Shown here: positions 1 to 8,272 of the stretch, piece by piece
How positions within the stretch are numbered: position 1 is the first letter of the stretch
How the letters are laid out: each line of letters starts with the position of its first letter
NCBI GenBank assembly: GCA_963799455.1
Contig: CAWCXF010000007.1
Span: 310,001 to 374,000, forward strand
Direction of reading: 5' to 3'
DNA length: 64,000 nucleotides
Origin: CAWCXF01 sp963799455
GTDB lineage: Bacteria; Pseudomonadota; Alphaproteobacteria; Rhodobacterales; Rhodobacteraceae
Translations under genes and position numbers: made by a program
The notes under the pieces: generated by a model
The model's database searches: none
What the model was told of the DNA's origin: nothing
What the model saw: only the letters and a program-made list of their open reading frames with translations

Positions 1-1
1 C

Positions 2-343
2 TATGGTCCAATGACGGTCCAGCGGATTGGCGCCTATGAGGCTGAGCAGGACCTCACAGTCGTGCACCGGATGTTCTTGAGCCTCGCCAATCCGACCTTT
101 GTGATGAAGAAGGCCGGTGACTACTGGAGCCGATTTTACACGAGCGGTGAGTGGACGGTGACCCCCAAGTCCCGCACTTCGACAACAGCCATCCTGAAAG
201 GCCTCGAACCGTGGGACGATCAGTTCGGTCTCTACCTGACGGCGTATGTGAAGAGAATGTGGGAGCTCGTGGGCGCCAAAGACGTCAAAGTCGAGAGCCG
301 GTCCGAGGGGGGCGTGCTTTACCTAAGTGGGCACTGGCGCTGA
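2..343 (+). CDS. C-terminal part of a TIGR02265/DUF2378-like protein (cut by window edge)
   Basis: The frame is open from base 2, so the N-terminus lies outside the window; an internal ATG at 11 need not be the start. The visible ~113 residues have the layout of the C-terminal half of the myxobacterial TIGR02265/DUF2378 family: an aromatic-rich patch (DYWSRFYTSGEW), then LKGLEPW, then GAKDVKVES, ending in an aromatic SGHWR. The protein at 42614-43189 ends in a similar way and is the best comparison inside the window. Family members are cytoplasmic, of unknown function and concentrated in Myxococcota. The assignment rests on pattern only. The gene ends 56 bases before lipA on the same strand and could be transcribed with it. 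Confidence 0.5.
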   Translation, partial: YGPMTVQRIGAYEAEQDLTVVHRMFLSLANPTFVMKKAGDYWSRFYTSGEWTVTPKSRTSTTAILKGLEPWDDQFGLYLTAYVKRMWELVGAKDVKVESRSEGGVLYLSGHWR

Positions 344-399
344 TCGTCGCTTGAAGTGCGCAGCGAAAGTCATCCCGAGAGCGAATCCGCGTCGCAACG

Positions 400-1383
400 G
401 TGGCGGACAAACGCGTTTCACCCCAAGCTCCGCGTATGGCATTGCCTACTCGTAAACCCAAGTGGCTCCGCGTTCGTCTTCCGGGCGAAGAAGGCCAGAA
501 GCGTTTTGAAGGTCTTCGGCATCAGCTCGAAGGTCTCGACCTAAACACCGTTTGCCAAGAGGCGGGCTGTCCCAACATCTTCGAGTGTTGGTCCCAAGGC
601 ACCGCGACGATCATGATCCTTGGCGAGACCTGCACGCGCGGCTGCCGCTTCTGCTCGGTGAACACCGGCAACCCCAAAGGCGTCGTCGACCCGCGTGAGC
701 CCGAAAACACGGCGCTGGCTCTGGCCAAGATGGACCTCGCCTACGTCGTGATGACGATGGTGGACCGCGACGATCTCCTCGACGGCGGCGCAGCCCACGT
801 GTCGCAGACCGTGCGACGGATCAAACACCACTCGCCGGAGCTCCTCGTGGAGGTCTTGCTCGGCGACTTCGCCGGCCGCCGTCGTGACGTGGAGACCGTC
901 GTCCGCGATGGCCGCCCGGATGTCTTCGCGCACAACGTCGAGGTGCCGCCGCGTCTGCAGAAGACCATCCGCGACCCCCGCTGCTCCTGGGAGCGCTCCG
1001 TGGACGTTCTACGCTGGGCGAAGGAAGCGGGCTCCGTCACCAAGTCATCGCTCATGGTGGGACTCGGCGAGACCGAAGACGAGACCCTCGAGGCCATGCA
1101 GCTCTTGCGCGACGCCGACGTCGACGTCGTCACCCTCGGCCAGTACCTCCAGCCCACCAAGAAGCACGCCGAGATCGAACGCTACGTGGAGCCCGAAGAG
1201 TTCGAACGCTACCGCGTCGCCGGCGAGGAAATGGGCTTTCGTTTCGTCGCCTCGGGGCCGCTCGTCCGTTCATCCTACCGAGCCGCCGAAGCCTTTTTGC
1301 ACGGCGCGCTGACCGCCGCGGCGGCACCGGCGGGTGGCGAGGTGGACCGCTACGGCAAGAAGCACCTTCAGGTGATCTCCTAG
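400..1383 (+). CDS. lipA: Lipoyl synthase
   Basis: Radical SAM enzyme that inserts two sulfur atoms into protein-bound octanoyl groups to make lipoyl cofactor for 2-oxoacid dehydrogenases and the glycine cleavage system; cytoplasmic. All diagnostic residues are present. The auxiliary cluster ligands are C52, C57 and C63 in CQEAGCPNIFECW. The radical SAM cluster ligands are C78, C82 and C85 in CTRGCRFC. The C-terminal RSSY motif that caps the auxiliary cluster is at 290-293. The length of 327 residues is normal. The start used is GTG 400; an in-frame ATG at 436 (MALPTRKP) is a reasonable alternative. No lipB or dehydrogenase gene lies beside it in this window. Confidence 0.97.
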   Translation: MADKRVSPQAPRMALPTRKPKWLRVRLPGEEGQKRFEGLRHQLEGLDLNTVCQEAGCPNIFECWSQGTATIMILGETCTRGCRFCSVNTGNPKGVVDPREPENTALALAKMDLAYVVMTMVDRDDLLDGGAAHVSQTVRRIKHHSPELLVEVLLGDFAGRRRDVETVVRDGRPDVFAHNVEVPPRLQKTIRDPRCSWERSVDVLRWAKEAGSVTKSSLMVGLGETEDETLEAMQLLRDADVDVVTLGQYLQPTKKHAEIERYVEPEEFERYRVAGEEMGFRFVASGPLVRSSYRAAEAFLHGALTAAAAPAGGEVDRYGKKHLQVIS

Positions 1384-1508
1384 CGGACTGTGCTGTTGAT
1401 GGAGCGGGTCTCGGGACTCTCGGCTCAACACCTATACACTTCGAGCTGGCCTCTTGGTTGGTAGTTTAGCCCGAACCTGACGGAACCTGAGACCAGCGAA
1501 GCGTTGCG

Positions 1509-3992
1509 TTAGCGCTCGAAGCGCAGCTCACCGACGAGGGCGCTGCCTTCGTCCATGAACGCAAAGCGGCCGTTGCCGATGGAAGGTGCGTCGGGGCGCA
1601 CCACGTTCGTTTCGATGAGGCCGTAGCGGAGCTCCGCGCTCTTGAGGTCCATCACGTAAAGACTGGAGGCGGTGCGCTCGTGACCATCTTCGACGCTGCG
1701 TTCGAAGACCATGTACTCACCTTCGGCGTCGAAGCGTGCGTGGGAGCCGGTGCCGACCATGAAGGTCGCGCCGTCTGCGCGCCGGTGGACGTAGAGCCCG
1801 GTGGAGAGGCCACGGAAGGCCACATACTCACCGTCTGCGGAGGCTCGTGGCTCGAAGTAGCGATCGCCTGGAGGCCCAAGGCGGGTCTCGTCTCCGTCTG
1901 CGGTGCGCATGACGATCTCGTCCTGATCCACGCGGACGGTGAGCACCCGCGCCGGCTGAAAAGCAGTGGCGACTTTCCCGCTTAGCTCGAAAGCAAGCAT
2001 TGTTGCTGCGGTGCTGGTCTGGCCTGCAGTTCGAACCCCGAGAACCTGGCTGTCATCACGCCAGCGTGGCTCGTAGCCAGCCTGAGGACCCTCATGGAGA
2101 ACACGAAGTTCACGCGTCTGCAGGGACACAAGGCTGAGCGCGCCGTAGCGAGCGTGGCTCAGCGCAAGGTGCTCACCATCCGGTGAAAGCTCAAGGTCGA
2201 CGAAGTCGCCCTGGGCGACGGTCGTGACGTCCTCGACCCTCGCGAACGAAGGAACCTCGGTGGCAAGTTGCAACGCATCGTCGGTGGACAGTGCGGTGGT
2301 AAGGGGGGCTTGGGAAGAGGCCGCGACATCCGGCGTTTCGCTGCATCCGGTGAGACCGGCGCCCACGGCGAGAACTGCAGCGAGCGCGCCATGGCGACGA
2401 CGGCGGAAGAACATCAGCCCAAAGAGTCCGAGGAGCCAGAGGTTGGATGCGCCAGTGCCGCTAGCGCTGCAGCCGCCGGCGATAGCCTGAGGATTGTGGT
2501 CGAGTGCTGCTTCTTCGGGTTGACGATCATCGATCACGAACGAACCTCCTCCATTGTTGACGAGACCGACAGAGCACCATGTTTCAGCGCCTTCGCGGAC
2601 CGTGCAGATTTCGCTCGTCGAATCATACCCTACTGCGTCGATGTCGAGCGTGTACGTTCCAGCTGGAACCTCAAAGCGCCAGTAGCCACTGCGGTTGGCG
2701 GTGGACACGTTCGAGCCGATCTCACGGATGGTGACGGTGGCGCCTTCGATGCGGTTGCTCAGCTGACCATCGACGTAGATGACGCCTTGCATCGACCCCG
2801 CTCTCGCGGCGGACGTGAGGCCGACGGAGCACCAGGTCTCCGCGCCGTTTGCGGTGCATGAGCGGATCGCTGGGGAGTAGCCTTCTTTGCTGACGTTAAG
2901 GGTCAGGTTACCAGGTGAGACCTCGAAGCTGAAGCTGCCATCGGCGCCCGTGGTGACGCGCATTCCGCCGAAGTCGACGATGGCGCCGGCGAGTCGTGGC
3001 GCAGTGCCGATACCCGTGCCGTTCTCCTCGTAGATGACGCCCCGCACGCGGGTTACGCTTGGGCTCATGCGGGCAAGGGCGAGGCCGACGGAGCACCAAG
3101 CGTCGCTTCCGGCACGGACGACGCAGTCGCGTGCAGCGGACTCGTAGCCGGTCTTGGACACTTCGATGCGGTACGTGCCCGGCGCAAAGTTCACCTGAAA
3201 CAAACCGTCCGCTGCCGAAGCGAGTGTTTCGCCGTTGACGCGAACCGTGGCGCCGGCGATGCGCCGGGAGGTGTCCTCAAGGCCCACACCGATGTCTTCA
3301 AAGGCGACGCCGATGATGCGTCCGGTGCCCGAACCTGGTGGTTCGACCGGTGGGTCAACAGGTGGGTCGACCGGCGGAGCGGGATCTGTTGGACCCGTTC
3401 GGCCAAAGCTCGCCAGGACACTACGCGCGAGCGCCGCGGCGATGCGCCCACGCTCCGCCGAGGACCCAAGAAGACGAGCGTCGGGGTCACAGCGGTTGAT
3501 AAACGCCAGCTCCGCCAAGGCACCGGGCATCGAAGTGCGGCGGATCACGCTGAAGTTGGCGGTCTTGAGTCCGCGGTCACGGAGGCCCCAGGTGGCGATG
3601 AGGTCATTTTGAAGGGTCTGGCCCATGCTGCGGCTGGTGGACGATGCGCTCGTGTAGACAAAGGTCTCGGTGCCCGTCGCCGGCGTGCCGGCGTTGGCGT
3701 TCGCGTGGATGGAGACGAAGCGGTCTGCGCCGCGGGAGTTGGCAAAGCTGGAGCGGGCCGATAGCTCGATGAAGCGGTCGTCGCTCCGAGTCAGGTGGAC
3801 GGTGATGCCAGCGTTCCGGAGGAGTGTCGCTGCGCGCAGACTCACATCGAGGACGACATCCGCTTCTTGAAGACCGCACCCGACAGCTCCGGGGTCACCG
3901 CCGCCATGGCCAGGGTCGAGGACGACAGTCTGTGCAGCGACGGGGGCGGAGACCGAGAAGAGGGCGAGGAGGATGCCGGCGAAGGTTCGCAT
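1509..3992 (-). CDS. N-acetylmuramoyl-L-alanine amidase with MYXO-CTERM tail, fused in frame to a PD40-type propeller lipoprotein
   Basis: An 827-residue reading frame from ATG 3992, chosen because MRTFAGILLALFSVSAPVAAQ is a clear signal peptide; an upstream GTG at 4037 is less likely. Residues ~22-190 are an Amidase_3 zinc amidase: DPGHGG and SIHANA supply histidines, E of LQEAD is a ligand and E of ALAELAF is catalytic. Next come three ~85-residue carboxypeptidase-regulatory-like repeats, each closing with WCSVGL. At C508 a MYXO-CTERM tail begins (GGCSAS, hydrophobic stretch, RRRR 530-533). Instead of stopping, the frame runs straight into a lipoprotein signal (LTGC, C550) and a beta-propeller with SPDGEHLALS, SADGEYVAF and DAEGEYMVF repeats. 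M527 could start the lipoprotein separately. Either this is a genuine two-part protein or a stop codon has been lost between two neighbours. Confidence 0.85.
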   Translation of the reverse strand: MRTFAGILLALFSVSAPVAAQTVVLDPGHGGGDPGAVGCGLQEADVVLDVSLRAATLLRNAGITVHLTRSDDRFIELSARSSFANSRGADRFVSIHANANAGTPATGTETFVYTSASSTSRSMGQTLQNDLIATWGLRDRGLKTANFSVIRRTSMPGALAELAFINRCDPDARLLGSSAERGRIAAALARSVLASFGRTGPTDPAPPVDPPVDPPVEPPGSGTGRIIGVAFEDIGVGLEDTSRRIAGATVRVNGETLASAADGLFQVNFAPGTYRIEVSKTGYESAARDCVVRAGSDAWCSVGLALARMSPSVTRVRGVIYEENGTGIGTAPRLAGAIVDFGGMRVTTGADGSFSFEVSPGNLTLNVSKEGYSPAIRSCTANGAETWCSVGLTSAARAGSMQGVIYVDGQLSNRIEGATVTIREIGSNVSTANRSGYWRFEVPAGTYTLDIDAVGYDSTSEICTVREGAETWCSVGLVNNGGGSFVIDDRQPEEAALDHNPQAIAGGCSASGTGASNLWLLGLFGLMFFRRRRHGALAAVLAVGAGLTGCSETPDVAASSQAPLTTALSTDDALQLATEVPSFARVEDVTTVAQGDFVDLELSPDGEHLALSHARYGALSLVSLQTRELRVLHEGPQAGYEPRWRDDSQVLGVRTAGQTSTAATMLAFELSGKVATAFQPARVLTVRVDQDEIVMRTADGDETRLGPPGDRYFEPRASADGEYVAFRGLSTGLYVHRRADGATFMVGTGSHARFDAEGEYMVFERSVEDGHERTASSLYVMDLKSAELRYGLIETNVVRPDAPSIGNGRFAFMDEGSALVGELRFER

Positions 3993-4117
3993 GGGCCGAG
4001 TAGAGCAAGCTTTGTGCCGACTGTGCAAGAACTCCACAGTGCTTGCAATTGGCCTATTCTGTTGTGTTTATGTCGTGTTTTGAGGACTTGAGTCCGCCCA
4101 TCTCGGTACTACTGCCT

Positions 4118-4144
4118 GCACACGTCCAACTATTGGACGTGTGC
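4118..4144. promoter_or_regulatory. Perfect 12-bp inverted repeat, candidate operator
   Basis: Arms GCACACGTCCAA and TTGGACGTGTGC match perfectly around a 3-base centre. The site lies 126 bases upstream of the amidase ATG on the minus strand and about 200 bases upstream of the gene remnant on the plus strand. The symmetry suits a dimeric regulator; no T-run follows, so a terminator is unlikely. Which gene it serves is not known. Confidence 0.5.
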
Positions 4145-4265
4145 GACAACTTCGCGCGATGTGTGTGTAGTGCGGTCACCTCCTACATCCGTGAGGTGCG
4201 CGGACTCGTTGGAGTCATGTCGTGTTTGACGAGCTATGTGCCGAGGACCAGTCGCTTGGTCGTAG

Positions 4266-4283
4266 ATTGGTTGGATAACCAAT
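4266..4283. promoter_or_regulatory. Second short inverted repeat in the same intergenic region
   Basis: ATTGGTT and AACCAAT flank GGAT in a perfect 7-bp inverted repeat, 58 bases upstream of the ATG at 4341. It could be an operator for the truncated gene's promoter. It shares the TTGG/CCAA core with the larger palindrome at 4118-4144. Short palindromes occur by chance, so support is weak. Confidence 0.3.
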
Positions 4284-4340
4284 GTAATCGCCTCACGTTC
4301 AACATGAGCACCGAGTACGGTGCCGAACGAGGAGAACACC

Positions 4341-4505
4341 ATGGCGACAATTCCATCGACCCACGAGGCTGCCGTAGAGACGATCGCATTCGATGAGGAA
4401 CGGATTACCCGCACAATGAGCAACGGTCGCGTCGAGCCGGTACGCTGGCGCGACCTGGAGCGCGTTGAGATTGTCACGACCGACCAAGGCCCCTTCGCCG
4501 ACGAT
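4341..4505 (+). pseudogene. 5' remnant of a small conserved proteobacterial protein
   Basis: ATG 4341 has a good ribosome site (GGAG seven bases upstream). The first ~55 residues look like the start of a common ~100-residue uncharacterised family: FDEERITRTMSNGRVE, then VRWRDLERVEIVTTDQGPF. In intact relatives this is followed by a 'VFWVL' strand and a longer C-terminal half. Here that part is missing: after GPFADD the frame reads through unrelated residues into a strong terminator hairpin at 4536. The gene appears to have lost its 3' half by deletion up to the terminator. The family recognition is from memory of the pattern. Confidence 0.55.
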
Positions 4506-4535
4506 AACACCCGAGAATACTCAAAGTCGAAACGA

Positions 4536-4570
4536 AACGAGCCCACGCCGAAGCGTGGGCTCGTTGTCTT
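4536..4570. terminator. Strong intrinsic terminator between convergent genes
   Basis: A 13-bp perfect stem (AACGAGCCCACGC and its complement) with a CGAA tetraloop, followed on the plus strand by GTCTTTT. It sits between the plus-strand remnant and the 3' end of the minus-strand gene that stops at 4589, so it probably serves both directions, with a weaker T-tract on the minus strand. Confidence 0.85.
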
Positions 4571-4588
4571 TTCTAGGAGGAGGATGGT

Positions 4589-6238
4589 TCAGGGAGCGAC
4601 TTCGTCGAACTTCGCCTTCACGCGGTCCACTTCGCGCTCGAGCTGCTCGCCTTCGCGCACGCCCCGAAGCTCGCCTTCGAAGTCGAGGGTGCTCCCCCCA
4701 GGTCCGCCGGACCATGAGGCGTCCGCGGTTCCTTCGAACTCGTCGGCTCGGTAGTCCTGGTCGTCGTCGGAGGTCATGCCTTCGCCTGCGAGGGTGAGCG
4801 TGTCCCAGTCGAGGAGTCGCATCAGCTGGCTGTCGATCTGGGAGCCAGCGTAGGCGATACCCACGTTGCAGACCTCTTCGAGTCCATCTCGGATGGCCTC
4901 AGGGGTGTCTTCAGGAAGGAAGCTTGCGTTTGCGAGGCCTTCACAGCTGATGAGGTTTCCAAGGAGCTCCGTCATGCTGTTGGGCGAACCCGGAAGACGC
5001 GGGAGGAAGATGTCGTTGATGACGATGCCCATGACCTCGCCGAGGCTGACCATGAAGGTGTGCTCGTCGATGATCTGAACGCCGTCGGCGAAGAAGACGC
5101 CAACGTCGTCCACGCGCTGGTCACGAATCGGGCGGGTGATGATCTCATCGCCCACGGGGACGCGGAGCTCACGGAGTCGGTGAACAGCGATGCCTTCGCC
5201 GAACTCGTTGGCCTCGGAGATGCTGAGCGTGCCGGCGATGGTCAGCTCGGTGAACACGCGGTCGAGCTCGGCGCCGGCTTCGAGGATCTCATCGACATAG
5301 CTTGGTCGGTTGATGTTCGCGATGGCGTCGTTGATGAAGCCCGCGATGAGCAGACGGCTGTCGTCGAGGATGTCGTTGACCCAACCTGGGAGGATGTCGG
5401 TGGCGATGGCCACGTCGATGAGCCAGTTGGCGGGGTCGGTGGTCAAGCCCGTCATGGCGTTGAGGATGAAGTCCACGGCGGGTGGGAATCCATCGGTCAC
5501 GTCGAAGGTCTCGGTCATGTCAAAGACGCCGCCCTGAAGGTCCAGGACGTCTGCCATGTCGTAAGCGACCTCGTTGCCAGCGTCGAAGTCGACGTCCACA
5601 CAACGGAAGATGGCGACGAAGTCGCGGGAGTTGTAGCCCAAGGAGTAGACGGCGATGGGGGACGCGGTGTCGATCCCGGTGAACTCGCGGGTCTCGCCAA
5701 GGCGACCGGACTGAACTTCTTGGGGGGTTGGAACCAAGGAAGCGAACTCGCTGCAGGTGTAGTTCGAAAACACGCCTGTGTGGATGGTGCCCACGGCGCG
5801 CATGCCCGCGTACTCAGGGGTGACACGGAGTGTGACGATGTCCCCTTCTGTGACGTTGACCATGTACTCGACGGGGTCCGCCGCCGCGGCGGCTGCGACG
5901 ACGCGGAACTGAGCGAGGTCACGGCTGCGGAGGCTGATGGTCGCGATGCCTTCGTCGTCCGTGTCGATGTTGCGGCCGCTGAGGGTCGCGCCACCATCGG
6001 TGCCTTGAATCGTGAAGTTCACCGCGCCGTCGACAGGCGCTCCGTCCTGGTCGAGATAACGCACGCGTAGAGCGGTCTCGGAGTTGGTGGAGACAGCTAC
6101 GTTGGCGGGGCCCACGATCTCGAGAGTGGCGTCGTCGAGGTCTGGGTTGGGGATCACGCCTTCGCCGCCCACCATCGTGGGGCCGCAGCCAAGGGCCAGG
6201 AGCGAGGTCATAAGTAAAGTGCGAGGGATAGCGTGCAT
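4589..6238 (-). CDS. Secreted lipoprotein with an Ig-like N-terminal domain
   Basis: 549 residues. The N-terminus MHAIPRTLLMTSLLALGC is a lipoprotein signal with lipobox LALGC. Residues ~35-130 read as a bacterial Ig-like (Big_1-type) fold: a 'TNSETALRVRYLDQDGAPV' strand pair followed by GGATLSG and DEGIATISLRSRD. The remainder is all-beta and acidic and I do not recognise it. The C-terminal ~65 residues (EFEGTADASWSG, FEGELRGVREG) resemble the small beta domains that close many myxobacterial surface lipoproteins. Probably anchored in the outer membrane. Upstream it has a 311-base intergenic region shared with the divergent DUF2330 gene; downstream it ends at the terminator at 4536-4570. Confidence 0.8.
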   Translation of the reverse strand: MHAIPRTLLMTSLLALGCGPTMVGGEGVIPNPDLDDATLEIVGPANVAVSTNSETALRVRYLDQDGAPVDGAVNFTIQGTDGGATLSGRNIDTDDEGIATISLRSRDLAQFRVVAAAAAADPVEYMVNVTEGDIVTLRVTPEYAGMRAVGTIHTGVFSNYTCSEFASLVPTPQEVQSGRLGETREFTGIDTASPIAVYSLGYNSRDFVAIFRCVDVDFDAGNEVAYDMADVLDLQGGVFDMTETFDVTDGFPPAVDFILNAMTGLTTDPANWLIDVAIATDILPGWVNDILDDSRLLIAGFINDAIANINRPSYVDEILEAGAELDRVFTELTIAGTLSISEANEFGEGIAVHRLRELRVPVGDEIITRPIRDQRVDDVGVFFADGVQIIDEHTFMVSLGEVMGIVINDIFLPRLPGSPNSMTELLGNLISCEGLANASFLPEDTPEAIRDGLEEVCNVGIAYAGSQIDSQLMRLLDWDTLTLAGEGMTSDDDQDYRADEFEGTADASWSGGPGGSTLDFEGELRGVREGEQLEREVDRVKAKFDEVAP

Positions 6239-6549
6239 GTGTGGGGTTCCTTCAGACCGGACGTTCAGCTAATACAGACAGCTGATACAGAGATCGTGCC
6301 AAGGCACAGAGTACGAAAAAATACGTGAAATGCCCGCGTTTTGGATCCTTTTTGAGGTCCACTGGTTGCTCCACTAGCCGATCGATATCTTGTGATGGTG
6401 ACTTTTTCCCCCACTACAGGATCCCTCTCGGGATGTGACAGGTCGTAGCGATCCACACCGACTCTGGGCCGACGTGTGCCAGGTAGCTGCCCAAGATCAT
6501 TGGGTTCTTCGCGCATGGTGGTGGCACGTGCCTTGCTATTCCTCCCACC
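6239..6549. other. Divergent intergenic region
   Basis: 311 bases between the divergent starts at 6238 and 6550, noticeably more AT-rich than its surroundings around 6270-6330. It holds the tandem 13-base repeat at 6267-6292 and presumably both promoters. I see no gene in it. Confidence 0.6.
6267..6292. repeat. Two tandem 13-base repeats in a promoter region
   Basis: AGCTAATACAGAC at 6267-6279 is followed directly by AGCTGATACAGAG at 6280-6292 (two mismatches). They lie about 29-54 bases upstream of the lipoprotein start at 6238, a plausible location for an activator or repressor bound side by side. Confidence 0.4.
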
Positions 6550-8244
6550 ATGAACCTCCGCCCACTACTCCCCGCTGCCCTCGCATTGGTCTCAGCGGGC
6601 GCCTACGCCCCGACCGCTCACGCGTGCGGTGGCTTCTTCTGCAACTCCGCCCAGCCGGTCAACCAGGCGGCGGAGCGCATCATCTTTTCCCAGAACGAAG
6701 ATGGAAGCACGACAGCCGTGATTCAGATTCAGTACTCGGGGCCGTCCGAGAGCTTCGCGTGGATGCTCCCGGTGGTGGGTAGCCCGGAAATCTCCGTGTC
6801 CTCCAACGCGGCGATGGCAGCCCTTCAGAACGCCAGCAACCCGCAGTACACGCTGACGACCGTTGTCGAAGGCGATTGTGATGACGGCGGGGGCTTTCTC
6901 CGTGGCACCGCGGACAGCGCCGAAGCCGGCGGTATGGGTTCGTCTCCGGCCCCTGGGGACCCGGACGTGACCGTCGTCAACTCGGGTAGCGTTGGCCCCT
7001 ACGACTTCGTCATCATCTCCGTGGACATGTCGGCGCCGGACATCGGCCTCGTGGCCACGGAGTGGCTCCAGGAGAACGAGTACGATGTGAGCGAGCTTGG
7101 CCGCGACCGGCTCGTTCCTTACCTGGAGTCAGGCATGAACCTCTTGGCGTTCCGCCTGACGAAGGGCCGTGACGCAGGCGCGATCCGCCCCGTCGTGCTG
7201 AACTTTGGCGAAGGTCTTCCTTCGATCCCCCTTCGTCCCACCGCCGCCGCCGCGACGGACGACATGGGCATCATGGTGTTCGTCGTGGGCGAGTCCCGCG
7301 CGATTCCGGCCAACTACTTGGACCTTGAGCTCAACGAAGCCGCCATCAACTGGCTGCAGCCCAACACCAACTACGGCGACGTCGTGACCCAAGCGGCCAA
7401 CGAGGCTGGTGGTCAGGGCTTCGTGACCGAGTTCGCGGGTGAGTCAGCGGGCTTCGAAGACGTCATCTACCCAGAGTTCATCGCGAACCAGTGGGAGGAC
7501 ATTCAGGGGCTCACGGGCTTCCAGCTCCTTCGCCAGTCGGCGAGTCTCTTTCAGGGATGGGACGGGTTCAACGACGTGATCCTCGCCGAGGTGACAAAGC
7601 CCGCTGACGTGAGCGACGAAGACTGGAACGCGAACCCCGTCAACTACATCTTCTCCGGAAGCGGAGACTTGTCCGTCGACAGCGCGTCTTTCATCAACCG
7701 AATGCAGCTTGAGGTGGTCGACCCAGTTCTTGAAACCGCAGCGCTCTTCGCCGGCAACCGCACCGTGACGCGTTTCTTCACCACGATGTCCGCCGACGAG
7801 ATGACCATGGACCCCGTCTTCGACTTCAACGCCGAACTCGAACAGGAGTACAGCAACCTTCACACCGCAACGCGCACCATCGAGTGCTCACGCGGCGTCA
7901 TGCAGAGCGAAGCGACCTGGCGTGTTCTCTTCGACAACGGCGTCACCGTCCGTGGCGAGGCAAACACCTGGCCGCTTACAGACGTCGACACGCTTCCTGC
8001 GATGCGTATCTCGCGTCGCGTGGGTACCGAAGGCCAAGGCGAGATCATCACCGACAACAGCGCGCAGATCGTCTCCACGGTCACAGAGAACAACCGCGCG
8101 CATCCACGCCGATACGGCAGCGGCCTCTTCGCTGGCGGCGTCTGCAGTGTCTCGGCACCTGGTGCAGCGCAAGGTTCTGGATCCTTGGCGATGCTCCTCG
8201 GGCTCGTAGGCTTGGTTGCCCTTCGCCGCCGACGAAACGCCTGA
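6550..8244 (+). CDS. DUF2330 protein with MYXO-CTERM surface-anchoring tail
   Basis: 564 residues. A signal peptide (~1-25) is followed by HACGGFFC, the Cys motif that opens DUF2330 proteins, then the conserved ERIIFSQNEDGSTT and ESFAWMLPV stretches. Function of DUF2330 is unknown; it is an extracytoplasmic domain. The C-terminus is a textbook MYXO-CTERM sorting signal: GVCSVS, a hydrophobic segment (LAMLLGLVGLVAL) and RRRRNA, expected to be processed by a myxosortase at the Cys. The start ATG 6550 follows CCACC and gives a proper signal peptide. The small lipoprotein gene downstream begins 28 bases after the stop, so the two are probably co-transcribed. Confidence 0.92.
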   Translation: MNLRPLLPAALALVSAGAYAPTAHACGGFFCNSAQPVNQAAERIIFSQNEDGSTTAVIQIQYSGPSESFAWMLPVVGSPEISVSSNAAMAALQNASNPQYTLTTVVEGDCDDGGGFLRGTADSAEAGGMGSSPAPGDPDVTVVNSGSVGPYDFVIISVDMSAPDIGLVATEWLQENEYDVSELGRDRLVPYLESGMNLLAFRLTKGRDAGAIRPVVLNFGEGLPSIPLRPTAAAATDDMGIMVFVVGESRAIPANYLDLELNEAAINWLQPNTNYGDVVTQAANEAGGQGFVTEFAGESAGFEDVIYPEFIANQWEDIQGLTGFQLLRQSASLFQGWDGFNDVILAEVTKPADVSDEDWNANPVNYIFSGSGDLSVDSASFINRMQLEVVDPVLETAALFAGNRTVTRFFTTMSADEMTMDPVFDFNAELEQEYSNLHTATRTIECSRGVMQSEATWRVLFDNGVTVRGEANTWPLTDVDTLPAMRISRRVGTEGQGEIITDNSAQIVSTVTENNRAHPRRYGSGLFAGGVCSVSAPGAAQGSGSLAMLLGLVGLVALRRRRNA

Positions 8245-8268
8245 GTTCGCCGACGGAACGTCTGAGTT
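8227..8268. repeat. 21-base tandem duplication spanning a stop codon
   Basis: Bases 8227-8247 and 8248-8268 are direct repeats differing at two positions. The first copy contains the last codons and TGA of the DUF2330 gene; the second forms most of the leader of the next gene. It looks like a recent slippage duplication. Confidence 0.6.
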
Positions 8269-8272
8269 TCCC

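Noticed and set aside
5060..6070. Long plus-strand open frame opposite the Ig-like lipoprotein
   Set aside because: Val/Asp-rich antisense shadow of the real minus-strand gene; no ribosome site and no domain.
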